Assembly: GCA_021186555.1 (NCBI GenBank)
Contig: JAJKFL010000011.1
Location: 3,354,501-3,418,500, forward strand
DNA: 64,000 nucleotides
Direction: 5' to 3'
Source: Reticulitermes speratus
Lineage: Eukaryota; Arthropoda; Insecta; Blattodea; Rhinotermitidae
Positions 53,765-63,949 of the stretch are shown in pieces. The notes beneath the pieces are model-generated. The model saw only the letters and a program-made list of their open reading frames with translations. It was not told the DNA's origin and did no database searches. Within the stretch, counting starts at the first letter, position 1; the number at the start of each line of letters is the position of its first letter. The translations under genes and the position numbers were made by a program.

Positions 53765-54000
53765 TCTGTGGAGTCGGAATAGCGAAGTTGGTATAGTGAC
53801 CAGGCTACGGGCTGGCAGACCAAACAATGACGATTCAATTCCCGGCAGAGGCAAGATATTTAGCTCTGCTCCAAGGCGTCCAGATCGGTACCTGACGCTA
53901 TTTCAAAGGGCGTAGACCTGCCGCGGGGGGAGGGGTGGTTTGTGAAGCTAAACGTCTACCTCCGCCTACAGTCGAGGTTAAGAATGATTGGAGTTATACT
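53765..54000 (+). mobile_element. SINE-5 copy
   Basis: 'ggtatagtgaccaggctacg' and 'ggctggcag' form the A-box side; CGATTCAATTCCCGGCAG is box B. The body 'aaggcgtccagatcggtacc' and tail 'ggttaagaatgattggagtt' follow. It is the clearest head of this family in the window, with an insertion in the anticodon region. Confidence 0.75.
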
Positions 54001-54334
54001 TCCATTTTCCAAAATTTATGTTGTCTTATTAACAAATCCTTCGTTTCTTAAAATATTTATATTAGTGAAATAATTTTCTGACACCAAATTTTTATGGCAT
54101 TGTTTTAGGAATTTGCAGCGTATTAAAGTTTAATTTGGAGCTTAATAATGACTGCAGGTGTAATATTCAGTAAAATTTGTTTTTACCTTAGGTGTCATCA
54201 ATACTTGCTACATTGAAGTTGTTCGTATACGAGAATTGAAATTATTGCAGCTGCAGCATAAGGGGAGGAGGGACAAACGTGCATAAAGCGTATACGACGA
54301 AAGAGACGGATGAGAAATTGAAGTAAGAGAAGAG
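54001..54334. other. Unassigned stretch
   Basis: AT-rich. Nothing recognised. Confidence 0.35.
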
Positions 54335-54803
54335 CAGAAGTAGACTTAATCTATCCTGTACTTACATATTGAAGTGAATGTTGACCCTCCTCAAGGAAGG
54401 ATGGAAATATCCTCCGAATCTTTGAAAGGACAAAATTAAGAATGATTTATGGCCCTATTAACGAGGATGGTATATGGAGAACACGAAACAATAATGAGCT
54501 TTATACACTCTACGATAAATTAGACATAGTCAAAGTGATAAAATTAGGAAGATTGCGGTGGCTGGGACAGGTCTTTAGAATGCAAGAACTGGATCCTTGC
54601 AGAGAGCTAACTTTACATAAACCAGAAAACACTCGACGTTTTGGAAAACCCAGGTTGAGGTGTCTGGAGTCAGTTGAGGAAGACCTAAGTAACATGGGCG
54701 TAAGGAATTGGAGACGTAAGTCGCAGGATCTAGAAAAGTGGAGGACAATTATGCAAGAGGCTAGGATCCACCAAGGACTGTAATGCCGGAGGAAGAAGCA
54801 GAA
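54335..54803 (+). pseudogene. LINE family Y, C-terminal fragment
   Basis: After a region with stops (VLTY, then NILRIFERTKLR), the frame 54442-54783 reads MIYGPINEDGIWRTRNNNEL, LRWLGQVFRMQE, RFGKPRLRCLESVEEDLSNM, GVRNWRR and EARIHQGL before the stop. It is colinear with the tail of the copy at 29735. It is followed at once by 'tgccggaggaagaagcagaa', the GAA-rich tail. The upstream catalytic region is lost. Confidence 0.82.
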
Positions 54804-54922
54804 GACAACCAATAACATTTCAGTATAAACAAATCCTGTTCATCTTGATTTCAGGCTTCCGCCGCGATGTTAAGGAGATCTGCACTCTTCTGGGATATTA
54901 CACGGCATCTTTTGGTAATTGT

Positions 54923-54969
54923 TTAACGACGTTTCGGGACAACGTATCGGTCCCATCTTCAAGGGTCAA
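54923..54969 (-). ncRNA. Hammerhead-like motif, ACGT subtype
   Basis: Minus strand: TTGAC, CC, TTGAAGA, T, GGGAC, loop, GTCCC, GAAA, CGTC, GTTAA. Stem I pairs UUGAC with GUUAA (five, one G.U). Stem II is five perfect pairs. The core reads CTTGAAGA, one T more than CTGAAGA, so activity is uncertain. Helix III is the four-base palindrome ACGT. Confidence 0.6.
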
Positions 54970-55360
54970 GAGTCTGAGAAGAAAAGAAAGCCGAGAAGCC
55001 GTGACGTAGATTATATATGGGAAGGTGCGCGCGGGGTGGTAATCAGTAAACGTGATGACAGCCAATAGGGTTGAAACAGGGTAAGGAAGGGGTGGATGGA
55101 GATAACGTTAAGGATCTTAGGTGTACCGAGAGTGCAGTCAGCTAAAACAGAGGAGAAAAACATATTTGGAATAAAGAATAAAGAAATAAAAATAAAAATA
55201 AATACCTAAAAATAAAAAGGGTAAAAATAAAGAATATAAAAATATGATAAATAAATCAACAAAATAACTAAGGAGAATACAAAATGTAGGAATAAAAAGG
55301 AAAAGGAACCAGAGAGCAGATGTAGGAAACGAAAGGATGGAGGAGAGCTGCTAGAGCCGG

Positions 55361-55377
55361 GGGGGGGGGGGGGGGTG
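55361..55377. repeat. Poly-G run
   Basis: Sixteen or more Gs inside the fold-back element. Candidate G-quadruplex former. Confidence 0.9.
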
Positions 55378-55683
55378 AAGACCGAGAAGGATAGAAACAG
55401 ATGGAACATGAGGAAAAGCAGTCCTGGGAAATGGGAGAACGTGGAAGAGGAAGAGGGACAGTGTGGTCCTCAAAAGGGCCGTGGGCTAGTCACCACTAAT
55501 TGGGGGGGAGGGGGCGAAAGAGAGGTTTGCATGATCCACTTACAGTCAGCTTCACGGCTTTCTTTACTTATGGGACTCTTGATCCTTTAAGATGAGACTG
55601 ACACGTTGTCCCGAAACGTCGGTAAACAATTAGCACACGACGTCTCGTAATATCCCAGAAGAGCGCAGATCTCAAATCCTGTT

Positions 55684-56404
55684 AATTGCTATTTTACAAT
55701 TGATGTTCAACGAAGAAATTGATTTGCTTTTTGGTTCATGTATATATAGGAGCATTAATGCCCTCTTATCAGTGATCAAGTTGTGATGCCTAAGAACAAA
55801 AACTTTTGACAGATATTTAAGTAGGTTAATTTGATTGAATACTCTGTAAACTGGAACCAGTTGATGTCAGGTGATCGTAAAAATATCTTGAAAGCTTGGC
55901 TTGATGTTTGCATCTGACGTTAAAGGTTTTTTATTTCCTGCACTCTATGGGCTGGTGTAAAGAGTAAGTGTCAACGGAAATGTGTCGTCTTCTGACACTC
56001 ATCTTGAGTAGAGCTAAGAAAATATCATGCGGTGTTTGTGACAGCCATAACATTTGCAATAAAAATATATAGTAAAAACACAACGGAATTTCTGTGTGAG
56101 TTCCGCAGAAGCAGGATTAAGACGGATGTATCGGTAATATTTAAGTGTTGTGCATTTTCTGAAGCCCTTTAGATTTGTTTTAACTCGCTCAGTACTTTTA
56201 CGTTGCTTTCCAGGAGACCGTCTTTATATCCGTCTATGTCTGTATGTCTCATGTATTGCAGTTACAAAACTGTGACATTGATCTGCGCCCAATTTGAAAG
56301 AATGAGGAATTCGGAGTGAAATTTAAGGTTAAATAAAAGACTTTTAGAATGTGACATGTCGTAGCCTAGTCAATAGCAATCAACGTTTGGGAAGAACCTG
56401 CTAC
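55684..56404. other. Unassigned stretch
   Basis: AT-rich, no recognised frame or repeat. Confidence 0.35.
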
Positions 56405-56690
56405 CTCCATCTTCTTCTTCGGCATACGGTCCTTATAGTTTAACCAACGCCTCCTTCAGAACGACAGCCCATAAATATCTGTCTTCTGCTTTCTTCCTTC
56501 ATTTCTTGGCACCATCGATTTCAGATCATTCTCAGTAAAGTCTAACCACCTTAATTTTGGTCTTCCTGCTTTTCTTCTTCCATCTGGTTTCTCCACAAAT
56601 GCTTTCTTTTCGGTCCTATCATCAGATATTCTTACCAGATGACCAGCCCATTCTTGGCTGCCTCCACCTACCGTGTATAAATACACACTG
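56405..56690 (-). pseudogene. LINE family Y, C-terminal fragment
   Basis: The minus frame reads GHLVRISDDRTEKKAFVEK, a basic GRP-like block, then LRWLDFTENDLKSMVPRN and a divergent end. A (GAA)n tail lies at the left (plus 'ttcttcttcggcatac'). It matches the family Y layout (xGHLVRxxxxR, then LRWxDxxExDLxxM). It is strongly diverged and 5'-truncated. Confidence 0.75.
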
Positions 56691-56889
56691 CTCTGGTAAA
56701 GATGGTGATATAGTATAGGGGAGACAACTATTTGGGTTAAGAGAGAGCCAAGTTAAGAGGTGCAAGCTGTGTAGCCATCTGCAGCCCTGAAGAACGTTGC
56801 ACTTGTGTATTGGAATTAGATGTAGGGTAAAGTTAAACATTATCATTGACCACTGAGGGACACTAGCTCTTTCTAACAGGCCAAAGTGA

Positions 56890-57150
56890 GTAGAAACCCT
56901 TCCTACCTAGATACGGACAGTTTAGGCAGTACAGAGCAAGCTATGGACATGACAACCGAGGAATCGTGGTTCGATTCCCGGTGGAGACAAAGGCGTCCAG
57001 ACTGGCTCTGGGGCCCACCCATTTTTATATTCAATGAGAAGAGGGGATTCTTTCTCTGTTGTAAAAATAATTGCTCTGTATTTAATGCCGATGTTATGAA
57101 TCGGTAGAACTCTTTAACTCCACTCCACCTGTACCTTCGTTGACCTGACA
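56890..57150 (+). mobile_element. SINE-5 copy
   Basis: 'gaggaatcgtggttcgattc' contains box B (GGTTCGATTCCCGGTGG). The body 'aaggcgtccagactggctct' and 'ggggcccaccca' matches 53765 and the fragment at window start. The A-box side is weak. Confidence 0.65.
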
Positions 57151-57224
57151 GAAACGAATATAGTTCTTTCTGTCTTAGCCTGACCTCTTCTACCTAATCA
57201 CTGTAAATGTAGAAGGTTATTGTT

Positions 57225-57397
57225 GCACCTGATCACACTCAATGACACACTCGATAGGACTCCTCTGGACGAGGGATCGGCCCGTCGCAGAGACCTCTAC
57301 CTGTATAACACACAATATTCACAAGAGACAGACATCGATGTCCCCGGCGGAATTCGAACCCATAATTCCAGCAAGCGAGCGACCACTGGGATAGGCA
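57225..57397 (-). mobile_element. SINE-2 fragment
   Basis: The minus strand shows box B GGGTTCGAATTCCGCCGGGG and the body 'gatccctcgtccagaggagt'. Both the A-box head (57380-57397, partial) and the far 3' end are shortened. Confidence 0.8.
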
Positions 57398-57775
57398 ACA
57401 AATAGGGTTTCCGGGACGTATTTCAGAAGTTCGAGTGAGTGTGTGTTCACAGTAATGGCCGTGTTCGTTTTAACGCATCTTCGCTATAATTTAAGCTGAA
57501 CTTCTTATTGCAGTCGATGGTAAAAAGCCTCTACATCAAAATCTGTATAGTTAAATAGGCAAAAGTATTCACACCGTATTTGAAAAGCGCTTACTTTTAC
57601 TTGGTAAAAACAGATGTTTGGCCGTCCTTAACTGCAGTTCACACATTTCTTACACACCTGTGAGCCAGCCAGAGTCCTAATTGACCTCCATTCTTTGACA
57701 GACGTTATCACGTAAATACTATTTCATAACCCTCAGTCCCTACATCACAGAAAATAAACTGTCTCCCCCTTAACT
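57398..57775. other. Unassigned stretch
   Basis: No recognised element between the SINE-2 fragment and the LINE X copy. Confidence 0.35.
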
Positions 57776-58275
57776 AACTCTATCGAGTACAGTCTTTCTT
57801 GAGAAGCTAATAGTACCTCAGCTGTTCAAGAAATTCCCTTCATTTTATGCAACACGAGAGTTCATTACCGTATTCACAAAAGTCCTACACATGTCATGCT
57901 GAATCTGATCAATCCAGTCCAAGCGACATCCCATTTCGTGATTATACATTTTAAAATTAACTTCCCATCTATGCCTCGGTCGTCCAAGTGACCTCTTTCC
58001 CGCAGGTTTCCCCACCAGAACCCTGTATGTACCTCTGCGCTCCCGCATACGTGCTACGTGTCCCGTCTATCTCATTCTTCTTTATTTGATCACTCGAATA
58101 ATATTCGGAGAGGAGTACAGATTATGAAGCTCCTCATCATGCAGTCTTCTCCACTCCTCTGTTACCTCGTCCCCTTTGGGTCCAAACATCTTCGTCAGCA
58201 TCCTCAGCCTATGTTCCTCCCTCACTGAAAGCGACCAAGTTTCACACCCAAATAAAACAACAGGCAAAATTATAA
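57776..58275 (-). pseudogene. LINE family X, C-terminal RT fragment (best copy)
   Basis: Minus frames: 58082-58267 reads VLFGCETWSLSVREEHRLRM, FGPKGDEVTEEWRRLHDEEL and NIIRVIK. After a stop and frame change, 57845-58048 reads MRERRGTYRVLVGKPAGKRS, LGRPRHRWE, then DWIDQIQHDM and a stop. The FGCETWSL and GRPRxRW signatures are typical of the region after the RT domain in non-LTR elements. It is the reference copy for the fragments at 7425, 32160 and 37786. The catalytic core is absent. Confidence 0.82.
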
Positions 58276-59364
58276 TTATGTAGTTATAGTTTAATTTTCG
58301 TATTTTTGGACAGCATAATGAAAGAAGAAAGATTCTAGACAGAATTTAGCAGGCTTGTCTACTTTACAAAGACCTTTTGGTTAACTTTGTTTATGGAAAT
58401 AATCGTGTATTCTGACAGAAACATTTACTACATAAATGCACTGCAAAGCTATTATTGTTGTGGCGATAGGTCCTAACAGTAGCCATTGTTCTTTAAAGAT
58501 TTATGTTACAGAATGCTCCCCTAATCCAGATAGTAACGGGAGAGGCTTCAGTAATTTGCCAGTGTCCGCAGTTGACTTGCTGACATAAACTGGCCTTGCT
58601 TTTCAAGTTCCCGTAGTAACTTATCGATTGTAACAGTCACATAGGATCAGCTGACACAGAGGGGAGGTTCTAGTGCCGGCCTCACGGTGTTGATTAACGG
58701 ATTGCCTGCAGTATTTCTGTGGAAACGACATCGTGCGGTCGAGACAGCAGCGCCATTCATTGCAACTAGCGGTGTTGTGTGGAACACTCAGGTTCGTAGC
58801 GAGATGTGCAGCGCCATGTGTACCAACCGACTGCTTCATACATCCGCAGTTTTCTTGCGTATAGTCTTTCCAGAATGCGGTATTTCGTTTTATGTATCCG
58901 CTGCCTGTATTCTGTGTGCACAGCGATACAGTTTATGTTTTCCGAAGCAGGTAAATCCACTTTTGCTATACAAGGATCGTGGTGACATGCGAAAGCAGTT
59001 TCGAAGCTCCATAATTACCATTGTTGTGTAATTTTGTTATATTTGTCTAACCTGTTGTTGAACTGACTGAATATTTTTCATGTTTAGTGAAGAAACATGA
59101 CAACCATTGTTCTGGCTAATATTAAAACGTGTCACGTTCCTATAACCGCACATTTTCATTAACGTTTCTTCCTCCGACAGCTATTTTATTAATGGCTTTG
59201 ATTTTCGGAAAAGAAACCCGGGCGGTTGGCAAGACGATGGAGCTTTCGTGTTGAGGAGGTTCACAGCTATTAATATTCTGCAAATATTTGTGGGCTGATC
59301 ACATCAGAAATGATGAGAGAGGCGACAATTTTAACAGCCTCGGGAGGGGCGATAAATGTGAAAA
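58276..59364. other. Unassigned stretch with a 114-codon ORF
   Basis: The frame 58687-59031 (+) overlaps minus frames of 72 and 64 codons. This part is GC-richer than its surroundings. No domain is recognisable, so it may be an old transposon segment or chance. Confidence 0.3.
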
Positions 59365-59901
59365 CAACGTTAATGAAACGAGACAGGCAATGTGCGTATG
59401 AACTTTCGCGTTCGCGTATCCATTTTCGCCGTGGAAAAGCAATATTACATATTTTGAGTGTGTGTCAGTAGCCTTAGTTATCCAGCATGCAATGCGCATG
59501 CGCCGTATTATATTTTCATATGTGGTCTGTCTGGTTCTACCATATTTTTTCCACATTATCTCATAGACGGAAAGATTTTCGAAAAAAAATAATGTTACTG
59601 AGTATAAAATTTGCGTTTTGATTTTCTCTACAACTTTGACTGAAATATTTCTCATTCTAAGAAGAATTCAGCGAGATATAATAAATTTGCATATGTCTTT
59701 ATGCAAAGTACCCATTATTCTTGGCAGATTTTAGGGAAACTTGCATTTTCTCGACAGATTTTCAAAAAAAAAAATCATATAAAATTTTATGAAAATCAGT
59801 CCCGTGGGATCAGAGTTCAAAAGGACGGACAGACAGACAGAAGACATGACGAACTTAATAATCGCTTTTCCTAATTTTGCCAAAGCGCCTAAAAATGGAA
59901 A
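59365..59901 (+). repeat. Dispersed repeat H, copy 5
   Basis: Begins 'aatgaaacgagacaggcaat', passes 'catgcgccgtattatatttt' and 'gacggacagacagacagaag', and ends 'gccaaagcgcctaaaaatgg'. The antisense frame (59299-59655) runs MWKKYGRTRQTTYENIIRRM, RIACWITKATDTHSKYVILL, colinear with the antisense of copy 3. Confidence 0.85.
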
Positions 59902-60426
59902 GGAAATAAACAATATGGAAGAACTTGGCGTAGATGAGAAAGTGACATTAAGATACATCTTTTAGGGATAAGATATGAGCGTGTCAACCAGAATCATCTT
60001 GCTCAAGATAGAGTGCAGCAATGAAAGTAGCACTGAATTTTCAGGTTCCGGGAATGTCTTGACAGCCAACCGACAGCCAACTTTTCAAAAACTACACTTC
60101 TTGAAGTGACAAATTATTGAGGACGATGAGTTTTCTTTACACCATTTTTAGGAACTTAATATGTGATTTTTATACCAATTTTTATTTTTAATTACGATAC
60201 ATTTTTAACATCTCCAAATTTCTGTATTATTACCGTCTTTTGACGGTAGCGATATTTAGCCTATTAATAATACCATCCTGGCCATAAGTTTGAAAGTCCC
60301 TGCCGTTTAGTTGAAAGGTCTGTAAAAAGGTGACAAATGATAGCCTGAAAATAAATTCAAAATTTTGTCGAATTAAAAAGAAAAGACACTAAATTTTGCG
60401 AAAGTTTTTGGAGTTTAAGACGAGGT
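59902..60426. other. AT-rich unassigned stretch
   Basis: Nothing recognised before the 34-bp satellite. Confidence 0.35.
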
Positions 60427-60764
60427 ACGCAGAGAAGTCTGTATGATCGTAAAACAAAGAACGCAGAGAAGTCTGTATGATCGTAAAACAAAGAACGCAG
60501 AGAAGTCTGTATGATCGTAAAACAAAGAACGCAGAGAAGTCTGTATGATCGTAAAACAAAGAACGCAGAGAAGTCTGTATGATCGTAAAACAAAGAACGC
60601 AGAGAAGTCTGTATGATCGTAAAACAAAGAACGCAGAGAAGTCTGTATGATCGTAAAACAAAGAACGCAGAGAAGTCTGTATGATCGTAAAACAAAGAAC
60701 GCAGAGAAGTCTGTATGATCGTAAAACAAAGAACGCAGAGAAGTCTGTATGATCGTAAAACAAA
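60427..60764. repeat. 34-bp satellite, 10 nearly identical units
   Basis: 'acgcagagaagtctgtatga' + 'tcgtaaaacaaaga' repeats without spacing from 60427 to 60760; only the final unit drifts. 34 is not divisible by three, so all three minus frames read the same 34-residue cycle (FYDHTDFSAFFVLRSYRLLC) and stay open by accident. The near identity implies very recent expansion. Confidence 0.97.
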
Positions 60765-61478
60765 TTTCGCGCAAGGAAGAGGCAGGCGATTGTAAATATA
60801 TTTTATAACAGCTTGAAATTTATTGTTAACATATGCTGAGTAATTTCTTATGTATTTTCTTTGGGAGAATGTGGTATTTGTTTAACTGTGTGGTTTGTGG
60901 TTGTAAATGTGGCAATGTGACTGGTTTTTTCCGCGAATACGTTAGATTTCTGCTCTGATTATCACTCCACCATTGCTCCATATTAATTAATTCTTTATGC
61001 CGGCTCCATCTCAAGGCGCAATAAAAAGAGACACTGTCTCACTTCATCATGAAAAGAATGGCATTAATAAGTTACTCTTTGTTCTTGACAGACAGTGCAT
61101 TTTGTATAGGTAGGAAGTGGCTATTTAAATATTACCTAGAAGTGAAGTTTTAAACACTGAATTTCAGTTGCTTCATTTATTTTCCTCTACGCATAAAGAT
61201 AAATATATAATTTATATCGGTGTTAAGTACCTTTATGTCCTTAATGCTCTGTGCTTTCAGCGAAAGGTCACTGTATTAGGAACAATCGTAATAGACTTAT
61301 CTAGTGTCCCTGACTCATTTCTTGTTCTGTCAGTAATCAAAGGTCAGAGGTACCAGAGTGTAGAGCAGCATTGTGCCACAAGGTCTACAAACGGCATGTG
61401 TGGAACCTATTTCTTTATTTCTATAGCTTAATCTGAAATTACAAAGAAAACCGTTACTTGTATTGTGCATGTCGACTG
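60765..61478. other. Unassigned stretch
   Basis: A SINE-4-like body trace may lie at 60909-61010 ('ggcaatgtgactggtttttt', 'ccaccattgctccatattaa'). The rest is AT-rich. A plus frame of 87 codons (61168-61431) has no motif. Confidence 0.35.
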
Positions 61479-61480
61479 TA

Positions 61481-61558
61481 CAGGGTATACACAAAAGAAT
61501 GGTGCGGTTTCAATAATTTTCACTATTGAAACCGCACCATTCTTTTGTGTGTACCCTG
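61481..61558. mobile_element. Palindromic mariner MITE, 78 bp
   Basis: CAGGGTATACACAAAAGAAT plus GGTGCGGTTTCAA is followed by a short spacer and the inverse, ending in CCCTG. TA lies on both sides (61479-61480 and 61559-61560). The ends match 16938-17549 and 11852-11928. The arms are nearly identical, implying recent origin. Confidence 0.92.
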
Positions 61559-61560
61559 TA

Positions 61561-61767
61561 TAATACAGCACTGTGTCTGTTTCCTTACTGCTCTTAGGTG
61601 AAGTTGTTCCTGTCAATGTCATGAAGTCATATGGTGGTGAGTAGAGATACAGCTCCAGTCATTCTTAACGTCGGCATTAAATAGATATTAGTGTTTATTT
61701 TCACACTGAAGACCTCTTTACCTGCGGAAAAGAGGCTTTTGTAGCAATTTATTTATTTCTATAAATG
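61561..61767. other. Unassigned stretch
   Basis: No feature recognised. Confidence 0.35.
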
Positions 61768-61952
61768 CTATTTCAATCAGACAACACAACTTATATTTAG
61801 TGAGAATAAGGCTACATGTTTCGGCTGAAAATTATTTGCCATCATCAGACCCAACTACAAGAAGGCAAAAGGGGCCTGATGATGGCTAATCGTTTTTAGA
61901 CATAACATGCAGCCTTATTCTTAATGGATATATTTTTTTTGTTGACTGAAAC
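61768..61952. mobile_element. Small hammerhead fold-back element
   Basis: The left arm ('gagaataaggctacatgttt' to 'tgccatcatcag') and right arm ('cctgatgatggc' to 'gcagccttattc') are inverted copies with only about 30 bases between them. The right arm's GAAAC has decayed to ATAAC. Confidence 0.75.
61807..61853 (-). ncRNA. Hammerhead-like motif, ACATGT subtype
   Basis: Minus strand: GGGT, CTGATGA, T, GGC, loop, GCC, GAAAC, ATGTA, GCCT. The core is exact. Stem II has three firm pairs plus possible A-U extension. Stem I has four pairs including wobbles. Confidence 0.6.
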
Positions 61953-62000
61953 ATTCACACATTTAAAAACGCAAAAGGGTGTGCCATCTTAAAGTAATTA

Positions 62001-62474
62001 CAGTGGACCCTCGAACTTCGAACGGTTTGATGTTCGAACAACTTGAAACTCGAACAAAAAATTCGAGGAATATCCAGGTTTGAAACTCGAACAAAAACTC
62101 GAAAGTCGAACAAAGAATCACGTGGTCGCCTTCTCTCTCTGCTTGGTCCAGATGAAAGAAGGGTAATTCACCTTCCAGTGAACAGTAATATCCCTCCTAC
62201 TATTGTTATTGATTGATTATTATACAATATTTTTAGGTATGTACTATTATAAATAAAATTTTTCAATTATTGGAATTAAATTACTTGTTTTATCATTATG
62301 ATCTTTTGAAATGGGCACTTAAAATGTTTTATATTGGGTAAATTTTGGGGGTCTGGAACGGATTAATTCAATTTACATTATTTCTTATGGGGAAATTTAA
62401 CTCGAAAGTCGAACAACTTGAAAGTCGAACCGTCCTCCTGGAACGGATTGTGTTCGAAGTTCGAGTTTCCGCTG
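62001..62474. mobile_element. Tigger/pogo-like MITE, 474 bp
   Basis: The left end CAGTGGACCCTCGAACTTCG and the inverted right end CAGCGGAAACTCGAACTTCG are flanked by TA (61999-62000 and 62475-62476). Subterminal 'cgaacaacttgaaa' blocks recur in both halves, and 'ttatttcttatggggaaatt' lies near the right end. This is the usual look of non-autonomous Tigger elements. No transposase is present. Confidence 0.82.
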
Positions 62475-62476
62475 TA

Positions 62477-62882
62477 TTTCTTCAGTAGTGCTATCAAATT
62501 AGATGCTCAGTGCCATCTGTACCTCCATGGTGTTAGCTAGAGTTCAAGGTTGGTATATATGCTTTGTCATAATTTGTTAATGGGCTTCTATTGTGACCTT
62601 TCTTTAACGCTGTGTAATCTGACACACTTTTACCAAAGATTAGTGGAGCCTTTTATCACCATTTTCTATCCCAACAGTCGGGGCAGTGTGTTCTTTCTGC
62701 CTGAGCACTTAACAACTTACCAGGCTATACGGTGTCTTATTCCAGAATACCACAATCTAAATCTTTACTCCTGTGATAACCTAAGATATCGCAATGTGTT
62801 CAAAGTCGACTCAACTTTAAGCTTATTGTACACAGTGTCAGGTTAGTGCTACGTATGGAAAACTAGTTTGCTTTATGATGCT
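62477..62882. other. Unassigned stretch with a 98-codon ORF
   Basis: The frame 62550-62846 (+) has no recognised domain. It is isolated and short, so I do not call it a gene. Confidence 0.3.
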
Positions 62883-63145
62883 TTCCCACGACTGGTGTAT
62901 TTGACAAAAGCGCCAGTAATCGTGCACTCTATATAAGGAGCCAAATCAGTAATTGTCATGCTGTTTCCACGACTGGTTTAATTGGCAAACATTAGTACTC
63001 GAGTGAAATTGCCAAATATTTGCCTCATTTTCATCGCTATCCCATGACTCGTGTACTTGGCCAGTGGCCACACCAAATAATACTGACTGTCCACATACGT
63101 CATTTGTCTACTTGTCAAGTATAAAATAGTCGTGGGAACACAACT
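62883..63145. repeat. Repeated CACGACT-TTGGC motif with inverted end
   Basis: 'cccacgactggtgtatttga', 'tccacgactggtttaattgg' and 'cccatgactcgtgtacttgg' occur at 62885, 62969 and 63041, and the inverse 'cttgtcaagtataaaatagt' + 'cgtggga' at 63112-63138. It could be a small MITE with internal repeats of its end. No TSD was fixed. Confidence 0.45.
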
Positions 63146-63369
63146 ACAAGTCTGGTCTTGATAAGTGAATAACACTGACGATTTCTTTCACTTTTGTGAC
63201 ATTAACGACATTAGATCGGAAACGGATAATTTGTCAATTGTTTTTGAAATGCACCGTTCTGGATCCCTGTTATGAGATCTGGGGTAACTTTACTAATAAT
63301 TAGAGGGGGGCGGGGCCCACGATCTGTAATCGACACCACTGTGTCTGCGTTATTACACAGCATTATTTT

Positions 63370-63415
63370 GTTCCGACGTTTCTGAAGAAGGTGCTGTCCT
63401 CATCTTCAGTGCCGC
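63370..63415 (-). ncRNA. Hammerhead-like motif, ACGT subtype, no bulge
   Basis: Minus strand: CTGAAGA (exact CTGANGA), TGAGGA, loop, TCTTCA, GAAACGTC. Stem II has six pairs (one G.U) and starts directly after the core, without the extra U of other copies. Flanking stem I does not pair well. Confidence 0.58.
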
Positions 63416-63949
63416 TGACTTCGGTTCAGGTGCCATACTCGATAATTAGAGTCGAGGAAAAATTGATTAGAATAACACTCCACGCCACCAGTCGCCTTCT
63501 TGACCTAATAATTTAATATTTATTATATAACGCAATTGTCGGTATTGTAAAGGAACAGGCATAATGGAGAAGGAATTCGAGTGTAAATGCTGATGGCGAC
63601 AACACCGGATGCTGTGTTAGGCTGTATGACACTTTGCTGTGTTTGTAGTGGGAGTAGACGAAAGGTGGTAATTTGGTTTGTGTCCTTCGCTTTATCTACA
63701 GACCCATTACGGACATAGGCTTTCATCGCCCACCGATAGTACGCGTAGCAGTACGCTCTAGCAGAGCTTATCAGACGGTGTTTCGCGGGCATTAAAGCTA
63801 GCACGTGTAATTACGATACCGTATTAAAAGTATAAGATATGTTTTTATTGAATTTATAAGTGAGATCGTAGAAGAAACTGGATATAACACGCAAGATATA
63901 TATCAAACAGTAGTCGTCTTGGTTATTAAATCGTAAGAGGATTATAAGT

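Larger units (their letters stand above)
54841..55672. mobile_element. Hammerhead fold-back element, 832 bp, 11-bp TSD
   Basis: CAAATCCTGTT at 54830-54840 recurs exactly at 55673-55683. The arms ('gatctgcactcttctgggat' onward to 'gtttcgggacaacgtatcgg' on the left; 55596-55672 on the right) are inverted copies. Each keeps GAAACGTCG and GTCCC. The left end has an extra ~35-base tail. The interior (55000-55590) is purine-rich, with a G-run at 55361-55377. It is the largest member of the group here and inserted just downstream of a LINE Y tail. Confidence 0.85.

Noticed and set aside
58687..59031. 114-codon protein-coding gene
   Set aside because: No recognisable domain, with opposing open frames over the same bases. 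GC-richer composition alone explains the lack of stops.
60427..60764. CRISPR-like array
   Set aside because: The 34-bp units are contiguous with no unique spacers, there are no cas genes, and the context is eukaryotic. It is a satellite.
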